Shown: in pieces, positions 21,467 through 32,342 of the stretch
How positions within the stretch are numbered: the first letter of the stretch is position 1
Layout of the letters: the number at the start of each line of letters is the position of its first letter
Source of the DNA: Hyaloperonospora brassicae
Taxonomy: Eukaryota > Oomycota > Peronosporomycetes > Peronosporales > Peronosporaceae
DNA: 64,000 bases
NCBI GenBank assembly: GCA_947650285.1
Contig: CANTFL010000214.1
Coordinates: 1-64,000 of the forward strand
Direction of reading: 5' to 3'
Position numbers and translations under genes: made by a program
Notes under the pieces: model-generated
Told to the model about the DNA's origin: nothing
Databases searched by the model: none
What the model saw: only the letters and a program-made list of their open reading frames with translations

Positions 21467-23250
21467 TGTGGTAAAGTCGATCTCACAAAATCGCTTTAGT
21501 GAGTGTCGATCTTCCACTTGCCCAGACTTGCCGACTCACGGATGGGGTACTCCGATCCGTGCCTTGCTGTATAACCTTGTGCTCACCTTGTGTACCCGTC
21601 GGTTGGGCTGGCTTGAGCTCTTCGTAATGGCCTTGGGAGATGTCGATCTCGCTGAGGGTTTGGGGTTGAGCGTTCGCTTCCGGTGCGGAAATATTTACAC
21701 CACGAACGGGGTTCTGCGATCCTGATCTTGAGTCGCGGCGATCTCTATTTAGAGATGTCGCGATCTCGATCTTGGATCACACCGATCTCGATCTGTCTTC
21801 GGGATCGGGGTCTTTGCTGTGCGGAAATCTTCACTCAGCAAATAATAGTCTTGCGTCGATCTTGCGTTGGGATCAGTCCGATCTGGTATCGGGATCGGCC
21901 GATCTTGCCGGAAGTGCACAATATGGACAGATCGGTTCTTGGTTTCGCCAAAATGAAATATGCCGATCTGCCATATACATCGCTTCGATTTTGCTCGGTC
22001 TTGTCTTGAACTCCTTGTCCAGATCTTCTGACCACTTGAGCCGGCTCGCGATCTTGTAACCAGAACCCTTTTCCTTGTCGCTGCTACCCTAGCAGTTGAG
22101 TTGAGTGTGAGTACTTGATCGATCCGGGCCAGATATCCCGAGATCGCTCTTCTCGATCTTGGCCAACAATCCAAGATCGGTCTTCTGTATCCCTGTAACA
22201 CGCGTGCCTTGACCCGCCGGGGAAGCCAAATCAATCTTGCCCGGAGAAGAGGGGAGGAACGTGCGTCGTGAGCAGAAGAAGTAGAGTTCAAGTCTGTTTA
22301 TTAACCAGCCAAATAAATATCCAACCTATCTTCAAGCCTATTCCCAACCGTAGGTCACTGTCCGAGTCGATATCACCTTTAAGCTTGACCGCCCCCTTGT
22401 AGAAGTGTCGAAATTTCGTGATCTGTACTCCAAAGATAGCGCCAATACTCCCAATATCGTGCCTAAATGCCCAGAAGAGACCAAATTCCAAATACGGTAC
22501 CAAATACCAAATTTTGGTACCGAAAAGTCCGAAATAGTATCCAAGATGTGGAACGTGTCTAAATCCATTTTGCGACGTCAATTCGACCGGCTTCCACTGG
22601 CTCTTTCGATATGAACATTTGGGACATCACTCATGGATCTCCAACAAGCATGTATATCATCATACAGTAGCTCCATGATCGATATGTCCATAACCAGCAG
22701 GGAACATGACCGATCTGATGTCCAATTTAAGATCGTTGAGGATCGACACAGTGCGATCCGGCCCTATATGCCTTTTCCGTTCATTGTGCATACTACGATA
22801 CTATACTCAACGGTTTATCCGCACAATGGGATCATCCACAATTATTACAACGGACCCACGGACCCCCACAAACAACCCCACTTCCAGATCGGTCCATAAT
22901 TAACCTAAATCAGTACTCCCTTTGGGAGACCCGTAGAGAGTGTCACCGGTCTGGAGGATGTTACACCTTCTTCACAGAGTCACATCCCATCACCTGATCT
23001 CAGATCCTTGTCCCAGATCGCTCCATGGAAATCGTCCTAACTGTCGTCTTGTCCCAGATCACCCCGTCTCAGATCGTTCCATACCCATCAGTCTGACGAC
23101 AGTTGGATCGGATCGTCGATCCCGTTTAGATCGCCTTCCGTCTCCTTATTGGATCGCCAGGTCCCATGGCCTCATTTTCCACCAGTGTGTGGCGTTCCAA
23201 ATGTGTAGCCACCGATCCTCGTACAAAATTTGATGAGTGACTTCACCACA
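21467..23250 (-). repeat. inverted LTR of the A/B gypsy family (1784 bp)
   Basis: On the minus strand it starts TGTGGTGAAGTC at 23250 and ends GACTTTACCACA at 21467, matching the LTR ends of copies A and B. Both termini are present but no internal region of the same family follows, so it is a solo or orphan LTR. The flanks (gccag, gatac) show no target-site duplication. Confidence 0.85.
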
Positions 23251-24648
23251 GATACTCGTGGAGGTCCAAAGAGCTATGTGGAGAGTCATGTGGACCAGAT
23301 AAACCCTGAAGGGTGATATTGAAGCACGTACAATGAACAGAAGAACATCTAATTTGGAATAATACCGTGTCGATCACAACAATCTCAAATTTGGGCACCA
23401 GATCGTTCATGTTCCCTGTTGATGGTGAATATAACGCTGATGAGACTTTGGGATATTGATATATATATGTTTTTGAAGGTCCATGAGTGATGTCGCAAAC
23501 GTTCAGACCGAAAGAGTCAGTTTAAGCCGGTTAGATTGACGTCAAAAAACGGATGCAGGCACATTTGGCACTTAAGTACTATTTCGGACTTTTCGGTACC
23601 AAAATTGGGTATTTGGTACCATATTTGGAATTTGGTCTCTTCTGGGCATTTAGGCACGATATTGGGAGTATTGGCGCTATCTTTGGAGTACATGTCGTGA
23701 AATTCCGACACGTGTTCAAGAGGCGGTCAAGTTTAAAGGTGATATGGACTTGGAGAGTGACCTACGGTTGGGAATAGGCTTAATGATAGGTTGGATATTT
23801 ATTTGGCTGGTTAATAAACAGACTTGAACTCTACTTCTTCTGCTCACGACGCACGTTCCTCCCCTCTTCTCCGGGCAAGATTGACTTGGCTTCCCCGGCG
23901 GGTCAAGGCACGCGTGTTACAGGGACACAGAAGACCGATCTTGGATTGTTGGCCAAGATCGAGAAGAGCGATCTCGGGATATCTAGCCCGGATCGATCAA
24001 GTACTCACACTCAACTCAACTGCTAGGGTAGCAGCGACAAGGAAAAGGGTTTTGGTTACAAGATCGCGAGCCGGCTCAAGTGGTCAGAAGATCTGGACAA
24101 GGAGTTCAAGACAAGACCGAGCAAAATCGAAGCGATGTATATGGCAGATCGGCATATTTCATTTTGGCGAAACCAAGAACCGATCTGTCCATATTGTGCA
24201 CTTCCGGCAAGATCGGCCGGTCCCGAGACCAGATCGGACTGATCCCAACGCAAGATCGACGCAAGACTATTATTTGCTGAGTGAAGATTTCCGCACAGCA
24301 AAGACCCCGATCCCGAAGACAGATCGAGATCGGTGTGATTCAAGATCAAGCTCGAGACATCGCCAAATAGTGACTGTCACGACTCAAGATCAAGATCGCA
24401 GTTCCCTGTACGTGGTGTAAAGATTTCCGCGCCGGAAGCGAACGCTCAACCCCAAACCCTCAGCGAGATCGACATCTCCCAAGGCCATTACGAAGAGCTC
24501 AAGCCAGCCCAACCGACGGGTACACAAGGTGAGCACAAGGCTATACAGCAAGGCACGGATCGGAGTACCCCATCCGTGAGTCGGCAAGTCTGGGCAAGTG
24601 GAAGATCGACACTCACTAAAGCGATTTTGTGAGATCGACTTTACCACA
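23251..24648 (+). repeat. 5'-truncated LTR of element D
   Basis: It aligns with the LTR of copy B from about 420 bp inside to the end (CTTTACCACA at 24648). The missing 5' part coincides with the border of the inverted LTR at 23250, so the two LTRs lie directly head to head. An AATAAA box is at 23813-23818. Confidence 0.8.
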
Positions 24649-26118
24649 ATGTTGCGCGTGCCCGGATCTTCTGAGGTCTCTGGATTTCACCGTGAGTCCA
24701 CCGGAGAAGATTTCAAGATCAAGAAAGAACCTGGGATTGAAGTGTCATCGATAGAGAGATCGACGCAGACACGCAGAAGCACAAGATCCTCAGATCATCA
24801 GAGTTTCGGGAGGGGCTCTGATGGAATGAAACTGAAAGAGGAAGATCGAGAGATCGATCTGGAAGATAAACCTCAATTCTTTCTTTGGGTGCTTTCAAAG
24901 GCCACCGCAGATCGCAATACAAAGAGCGATCTGCTGGATGAAAATCCAAAGGCGAAAGCCAAACCCTACCTCCTCGTTGACATATTCCCTTTACATTATT
25001 ACGAGCAAGACGGCCAATAAACTTGCCGGATTGGCAAGAAAGGAGAAGAATGTGCCGCAATCTAATACTCTCGTCAGCAGGTCACCAGACATCAACACGA
25101 GGAATACGGCCAAGAAACCCGCCGGATCAGCACGAAAGAAGAAGAAAGTGCCGGGATCGGATGGCAAAGATCACCTATTCGGAAACCCAATCGGATCGAA
25201 GATTGCAGTCAAGGAAGAATATGATCGTGCGATGGCCGAGATCGCGGTGTCGAAGGTCGAGTCGGTGACTAAAATGTGGGATCGCGCGGAGTTAAAATGT
25301 CATTGGGCCTTTCTGAGGGAACTGTTTAACACATATTCTGTCTTCAAAATTATACATCCAAAGCTAATGAGATCGCTGAATAAGCCGGTATCAATACTCG
25401 AAAGAGCCACCATTCACATCGACGCGGTCGCATCAATTTGCTGGCTGCTGATAGAAGACGGTTTTTGCATTGGCGATTTTGATGCGAAGGACTTGCGACA
25501 ATGCAGTATGGGCCAGATCGAGATCGCAGTGGACGCTTTTGTCGAGATTATTATTCGTCTGGTCGCGTTGACTGAAGACAAGATCGCCATGAATTTTATC
25601 ACGTCCAAGCAGAATCATATGGGATCGTCTCGCCATGCATCGATTATCTCGGACGTCGATTTGGAATCGGTGGGATCGAAGCCCTGTCGTCTGAGCAAAA
25701 GTAGATCTGACCGATCATGGATTGTAGATCAGAGGCGGCCATATGTAGTCACTCCAGAAACCACATCGAATATCGAGATTGCCACTCAGAGGGTCAGGGC
25801 CACCGTGATCGCACATCTGAAAGGGTTTAGAAAAAGATCGGGACGAAGATTGGGCTCGGAGCTGGATCGGCAAGGTCAGATCGGCTTTTGTTCGAGAACA
25901 AATACCTATTAAAGAAAAATGTTCGGTGTTCGGGGATTTGCTCACCGTTTAAGCCCAATATTGGTATCTTCAACAGAACGTATCGAGACAATTTGATTGG
26001 AAGGCGCTGGTGAAAGAATTCTTGTTTGAGTATTCAGGACACGAAGAATCGATCGATCAGCAATACTACCTTTCTCGAAAACAACCGGATGAGACTCCAA
26101 TTCGCTTCTCAGGACAAC
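24649..26118 (+). pseudogene. gag of element D (frameshifted, capsid truncated)
   Basis: The ATG at 24649 directly follows the LTR, and the N-terminal sequence (RVPGSSE, GFHREST, EPGIEV) matches gag of copy B. The first frame stops at 25018. A second frame covers about 24950-25912, including FKIIHPKLMRSLNKPV where copy B has a stop. The capsid piece at 26010-26118 (EFLFEYSGHEESIDQQYY) matches the middle of copy B gag and then breaks off. The zinc knuckles are deleted. Confidence 0.7.
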
Positions 26119-26387
26119 GTTCACCGTATAAATCTAAGGTGAAAAAGATAAAAGCTACTGATCAACCCATCAAGATCCATGTTGGAGAATTTACGGAAGT
26201 GAAGATCGGTATTAGTCAATCGTTCTCAAGGCTGTGGATTGCACGAGGACTTGATTGGGTGCCAACGGTAAGACACGGCTCTGGCAAGCTATTATATTTG
26301 CAGGTGACGAATATTAATGATCAGAAGATCGTGTTACCACCACATACCACACTCGGTATGTGGATGAAAGGCGAGACAACACCATGA
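26119..26387 (+). pseudogene. pol linker remnant fused to gag in element D
   Basis: The open frame 26010-26387 passes from a capsid remnant directly into sequence matching the linker before RT in copy B (VKIGISQSFSRLWIARG against VKIGIGGAKMKLWVARG). The deletion removed the counterpart of about 8870-10290 of copy B. Confidence 0.7.
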
Positions 26388-26689
26388 TCTCAAATATACG
26401 TGTTATATGGATCTGGCATATATAAGGAGTGTCAAACTTTGTCGATTGAAAACACTACAGATGAATAATGGAAGTGGCACGATAACGAATGGATCGAATC
26501 TTTAGCGAATCCTGCTAACTATGTTAAATCGATAGAGTTAATGACACGATCAAACGATGATCCGGTGGAAACGGCGAGGGAAGCGGCAGTAATTACTCAT
26601 CGGATTTCTATAGCTTAAATGGGAGGAGAAAGTATCAAGACTTCGTCAGGAGAAGCGAATGCCGTCGTCAATGTAATCTCACATGATGA

Positions 26690-27310
26690 ATCGTTTCAAA
26701 GTTCTGCTGATCAAGACCGCGAAGGTGATCCACAGTATTTGACGGAACGAGATCGAGGAGTGATTCAGCCTTCACATGATAGATCGGTTTAACGTCATGC
26801 GCGATGATGATACACAGTATTTGACAGATCGAGACTGCGGAGTGAATCTGCCTTCAACCGATAAACTGTTTCAACGCTCTATCTATCAATTTCGGGAAAA
26901 TGATCGAACGTACTCTACGGATCAAGATCGAGAAGGCGACTTAAAGTGTTGGAAAAATCGAGAACGCAATATGAATCCGTCTTCACACTATAGATCGTTT
27001 CAACATTTTATAGATCAAGACCGGAGAGGTCATCAAAAGTATTCAACGGACTAAGATCGTGATGGTAATCCACTGTGTTTTACGGACCGGGATCGCGAAG
27101 GTGAACCACAGTGTGTAACAGATCGAGATTGCAAAATGAACGCACACTATGCGACATATTGAGAGCGAGAAGGTGAGTCACAAATATCGACATATCGAGA
27201 TCGCAAAGATGACCCACATTCATACAATGACTCGTTTCAATGTTCTATCGATCAAGATCGGGAGAGTGATCAAAGGTATATTCAGGATCAAGACCCCGTA
27301 GGTCAGGCGA
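26690..27310 (+). repeat. degenerate repeat stretch coding DR-rich words, about 12 residues each
   Basis: Words such as gatcaagatcgcgaaggtgat recur with variation about every 36 or a multiple of 36 bp, for example at 26708, 26920, 27018 and 27086. They translate to runs like DQDREGDPQYST. ORF 26776-27054 lies inside. The array units on the other strand carry a related stretch (DREVDPHYSTDRDQEGDPEC). Confidence 0.6.
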
Positions 27311-28219
27311 GAGAAGATGTTGAACACGAGCGTAACGGTCTGTTATTATATCTCGATTTGCTAGCCGATCTGGACAGGGGGTGCGGATTACTCTGCGGCG
27401 ACCACCCTACAAGTGGAGATCGACTATGTATGAAGATACCTTCGGCGGTCGATATTACAAAGAAGATTAAAAGCGTCGAGTGGATACAAGACCGAACGAA
27501 GCAAGAGATTGACGCCACAAGAGAGATTACGGACGAAGACACCGAGTCTGAGGTAGCTGATCTGTTTTTCAAGAACGGTCCAGCCGTCAGTCAGACGGGA
27601 TCGGGGTCCAGGATGGTGAGTTGCAAGAAGAGCATACCCGACTGGTTAAAGGACTCGAAATTAATGCGATCGTGAGATTGTAGAAGGGAAACGAGGAGGC
27701 GAGGTCGCCGGCGCAGGTCAAGGTGAAGATCTATCAAGCGTCGATCGGATTGAACCTATCGGTATGTGAAGATAGCGCGGCCAAAGACGGCGACCCTGAG
27801 TAGATTGATACGGTGCATGGAGAGTCCAGACGTCAGTCAGGCGGGATATCGACTCGAGATGGTGTGTTCCAAGGACGAGACGAGCGACAGTCCAAAGAAG
27901 CAGCTATAACAAGGACTTACGATACCTTACCTGGAGTGAATGATGATATGCTGTCACCTGCTGTGATCAACGCCACCAAGGCTATGAGCTGTGACGCTGT
28001 GGCACCCTATCGAGTTGCTAACTTGAAGATCGAGGTGGGGGCAAAGGTGATAGAATGGGTAAATTCCAGTGATGGTGCTCCTGACAGAAAACGAATCAGT
28101 CACTATCATAAAAACGAGACCGATGTGGGATATAGTGAAGAGCATGGACATTCCACCGTGGTGACCGCGAGACTGATACGGTGGGGATCTACCGCTATAA
28201 TGCGGATTATAATCCACTG
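27311..28219 (+). pseudogene. single-copy version of the 1.09-kb array unit in element D
   Basis: Open pieces 27358-27675 and 27813-28226 are the forward, single-copy match of the unit amplified at 32343-42565. The start (LLADLDRGCGLLCGD) resembles the second RNase H of pol (LLADLDGGRVILCGN), so it derives from pol, but the rest is too diverged to assign. TAG codons interrupt it at about 27680 and 27800. The word TAATCCACTG occurs at 27066-27075 and again at 28210-28219, flanking this segment. Confidence 0.6.
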
Positions 28220-28750
28220 TATATAAGTCGTGGACAGAAGTTGTGGCTTTATCTCGATCGGTTTAAGGATGAATATGCACGAAGTTTAGTCCATATGTGG
28301 CGCGGACCGTTTTGTGAGGCCGACAAATGTGGAGATCATATCGTACGATGGGATCTTGATGGTAAACTATACAGTTTGTTCTCTATGGTTCATGTTCGGC
28401 ATTGAAGCAGGTCAAGATGTTTCCTGATCGACCAATAATTTGTTTGAAGGTATACGAGATTGATCGAGTAAACTTTGATGAAGTATTGTTGCCGAATTAT
28501 AGATGGGAAGGAGGTGTAGCGGATGATAAGTTCGAAGTGGAAAGGATAGCAGACGTGCGATCTGGTCTATAACCACGGGTTGGGCGAGTACACCGTCAAG
28601 TTGGGAAATATTAGAAAGGCTCTAGCGATCCGTCCTGGATAGATGAAGCATATTTAAATTGCGTGAATTTGTTGCAAGAATGTGATCGTGGTCGAGCAAG
28701 CTGGAATCGATTCGAGGTGATGCGATTAGACGAAGCTGGATCAAGGTTCT
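28181..28750 (+). pseudogene. integrase C-terminus and chromodomain remnant, element D
   Basis: The frame 28181-28405 reads QKLWLYLDRFKDEYARSL and HMWRGPFCEADKCGDH, matching the integrase C-terminal part of copy B. It stops at 28405. The chromodomain counterpart (about 28540-28740) is readable only in pieces. Confidence 0.7.
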
Positions 28751-29751
28751 AACATCGACCTGTAGGTTGGGAATTGTTGAAGTATGCAAGGAGGTTGCAT
28801 AAGGCTGTAAGGCGGTGAAAGCACATGCAGGGATGCTGTAGGTAGCAGAAGATATCGGTTGACGGATGTGCTAGCAGGTAGCACATGCTGGTTAAATGGG
28901 TTTGAAGGGTGTACTTCGAGGTAGTGCATGCCAGCAGAAGTAGCTGTTCTTATATGAGTATGGAATTGAATTACCAACTAAATAATGGAGATCGAGATTA
29001 ATTTGGCATAGTGATACAACGATAAAAGATTTGATGTGCGATGATAATGAAATCTGATGTATTATAATTTATGAATTTTACAAAGACCGACGATCCAGGT
29101 GAAGCTGAATGATCTAACGATATTGTTTGAACGAATACCATCTGACCCGAGACTGATGATCTGGCGATCCGGGTTGATTGACAGGCGATATTAGTGAAGT
29201 TCAATTAACAATCGAACTGGTAAAACGTGGGATGGGCTCGACTCAGGCTATCGATCCAGTGACCCCGTACGGACGAGTGAAGATACGGATGGATATGGGC
29301 GATCCAACGAGCTATGTTAATCCGACAGCAATGGAAGTGTGCTTGGAGACCAGACTGTCTACAAGATGTGCCGCGATCTGACAAAACGTCTGGTCAGCTC
29401 GATCAGGTTCGCGATCCTATGCAAACGAGCGGTGATCCTGACAAGATAGATGACCCGATGGACGATTATACTCCAAAGGTTAGTTGAAAGAATTTCAAAG
29501 ATCTGTCAGTCCAGGTGACGCGTCGTAATCTGGTGAAATCTGTGACATCTAGCCATCTGACGTGATCGGGAGATCTGGACGACATATCTTGATCAGGATA
29601 CAGATATTCGGTGGAACAATCCGAATGAGTCGGCGAGGTGAAGTGATGTACCGGTGGGGATATGAGAGAGCTTAAGTGCTTGAATCGAAGTTGATGAGTG
29701 TTTGAACTGAAGCCAATTTATGTACAAAAGACTTCAGTACAGGGGAGCGGT
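28751..29751 (+). other. 3' non-coding part of element D with hairpin
   Basis: It has no convincing gene. A perfect hairpin lies at 28866-28886 (ATGTGCTA, 5-nt loop, TAGCACAT). The segment around 29150-29200 (ggcgatccgggttgat) matches the 3' end of the antisense ORF region of copy B, and 29670-29751 matches its other end next to the LTR, so nearly the whole antisense ORF has been deleted here. Confidence 0.55.
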
Positions 29752-31669
29752 TGTGGTAAAGTTGCTAATCAATTTTGGGATGCGGATCGGCGACCACCTA
29801 GTTGAGACGTCACTTACTGGAAGAAAAGACACCGGATGATCTAGCGGTCCAATGGGAGATGGAAGGCGATCCCAACGAGACTCAATGAGCTGATACAACT
29901 ATCGACAGAATGATGGACATGGAACGATCTGAGACACGGCGTACAAAGGGATGATTTTCATGGAGCAATCTGGCACCCGTCGCAGGTATAGAAGATTTCT
30001 ATGGGGCGATCTGGGACAAAGGAAGGGATGAAGTCAAGCGATCAGCTTGAAGGTTGGTCGAGGACAAGAATGTGTGTGTTGAAGCAGGTGAAGACTGAAT
30101 GCTGTGGCGGAACTACTCTGGTAAAGGTGAACATGGGACCAGGTGATGCGATGTGATCCTGTAACCGAGGTGCAACATCTTGCAGATCGGTGATACTATT
30201 TACCGGTCCCAAAATATGTGTACTAATTTTTGTTGATTACAGCCCGATCTGGAAGTGTGAACACTTATGAGAGTCCAGGGAGCTAAATTAGGACGCGTAG
30301 ATGGTCCCACTGATCAGATAAACCTAGAAGGATGGTATTGGAGCACACACAATGAACGGGAGAATGTCTACTGTAAAATTATACTGTGTCGATCCTCCAT
30401 TATCTCGAATTGAGCGTTGGATCGGTCTTGTTCACTATGGATAATTGATATGTCGTTGATGGAGCCATCGAATCATGATTAATATGTGTTTTGAACGTCC
30501 ATGAGTGATGTCGCAAAAGTTCAGACCGAAAGAGTCAGTTTAAGCCGGTTAAATTGACGTCGCAAAACGGATGTAGGCACATTTGGCATTTGGATACTAT
30601 TTTGGACCTTTCGGTACCAAAATTGGGTATTTGGTACCGTATTTGGAATTTGGTCTCTTCTGGGCATTTAGGCACGATATTGGGAGTATTGGCGCTATCT
30701 TTGGAGTACAGGTCACGAAATTTCGACACTTCTTCAAGGGGGCGGTCAAGTTTAAAGGTGATATCGACTTGGACAGTGACCTACGGTTGGGAATAGGCTT
30801 AAGGATAGGTTGGATATTAATTTGGTTGGTAAATAAACAGACTTGAACTCTACTTCTTCTGCTCACGACGCACGTTCCTCCCCTCTTCTCCGGGCAAGAT
30901 TGATTTGGCTTCCCCGGCGGGTCAAGTCACGCGTGTTACAGGGACACAGAAGACCGATCTTGGATTGTTGGCCAAGATCGAGAAGAGCGATCTCGGGATA
31001 TCTGGCCCGGATCGATCAAGTACTCACACTCAACTCAACTGATAGGGTAGCAGCGACAAGGAAAAGGGTTTTGGTTACAAGATCGCGAGCCGGCTCAAGT
31101 GGTCAGAAGATCTGGATAAGGAGTTTAAGACAAGACCGAGCAAAATCGAAGCGATGTATATGGCAGATCGGCATATTTCATTTTGGCGAAACCAAGGACC
31201 GATCAGCACAAATTGCGCACTTCCAGCAAGATCGGACGATCCCGATACCAGATCGGACCGATCCCAAGGCAAGATCGACGCAAGACTACTATTTGCTGAG
31301 TGAAGATTTCCGCACAGCAAAGACCCCGATCCCGAAGACAGATCGAGATCGGTGTGATTCAAGATCAAGCTCGAGACATCGCCAAATAGTGACTGTCACG
31401 ACTCAAGATCAAGATCGCAGTTCCCTGTACGTGGTGTAAAGATTTCCGCGCCGGAAGCGAACGCTCAACCCCAAACCCTCAGCGAGATCGACATCTCCCA
31501 AGGCCATTACGAAGAGCTCAAGCCAGCCTAATCGACGAGTACACAAGGTGAGCACAAGGCTATACACTAAGGCACGGATCGAAGTACTCCATCCGTGAGT
31601 CGGCAAGTCTGGGCAAGTGGAAGATCGACCCTCACTAAAGCAATTTTGTCAAATTGACTTCACCTTACA
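29752..31669 (+). repeat. right LTR of element D (1918 bp)
   Basis: It begins TGTGGTAAAGTT and ends CTTCACCTTACA, the family LTR with a small change at the end. AATAAA is at 30832-30837. Its last 900 bp resemble the LTR at 23251-24648 more than those of copy B. Confidence 0.85.
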
Positions 31670-32342
31670 ATCAGCACGTGCTACCATCTAGCACATCCGT
31701 CAACCGATATCTTCTGCTACCTACAGCATCTCTGCATGTGCTTTCACCGCCTTACTGCCTTATTCAACCTCCTTGCATACTTCAACAATTCCCAACCTAC
31801 AGGTCGATGTTAGAACCTTGATCCAGCTTAGTCTAATCGCATCACCTCGAATCGATTCCAGCTTGCTCGATCACGATCACATTCTTGCAACAAATTCACG
31901 CAATTTAAATATGCTTCATCTATCCAGGACGGATCGCTAGAGCCTTTCTAATATTTCCCAACTTGACGGTGTACTCGCCCAACCCGTGGTTATAGACCAG
32001 ATCGCACGTCTGCTATCCTTTCCACTTCGAACTTATCATCCGCTACACCTCCTTCCCATCTATAATTCGGCAACAATACTTCATCAAAGTTTACTCGATC
32101 AATCTCGTATACCTTCAAACAAATTATTGGTCGATCAGGAAACATCTTGACCTGCTTCAATGCCGAACATGAACCATAGAGAACAAACTGTATAGTTTAC
32201 CATCAAGATCCCATCGTACGATATGATCTCCACATTTGTCGGCCTCACAAAACGGTCCGTGCCACATATGGACTAAACTTCGTGCATATTCATCCTTAAA
32301 CCGATCGAGATAAAGCCACAACTTCTGTCCACGACTTATCTC
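31670..32342 (-). repeat. inverted copy of element D 3' region
   Basis: This is the reverse complement of about 28220-28892 of element D, including the hairpin (31680-31700), the chromodomain remnant and the integrase C-terminal frame (32157-32438 on the minus strand). It starts one base after the LTR at 31669. Confidence 0.85.

Larger units (their letters stand above)
23251..31669 (+). mobile_element. gypsy element D, internally deleted derivative of the A/B family
   Basis: It has a truncated left LTR and a right LTR (29752-31669), with about 5.1 kb between. It keeps gag N-terminal coding, a small capsid remnant fused to the pol linker, a DR-rich repeat stretch, part of the second RNase H region, the integrase C-terminus and a remnant of the chromodomain region. 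Gag zinc knuckles, protease, RT, RT-linked RNase H and the integrase core are missing. It could only have moved with proteins from another copy. Confidence 0.75.

Noticed and set aside
23824..24420. 198-aa frame in the LTRs of element D (also at 30843-31439), similar between copies
   Set aside because: It starts without ATG, is rich in RS words produced by GATC repeats, and is similar only because LTRs are similar. Other LTR copies have it broken.
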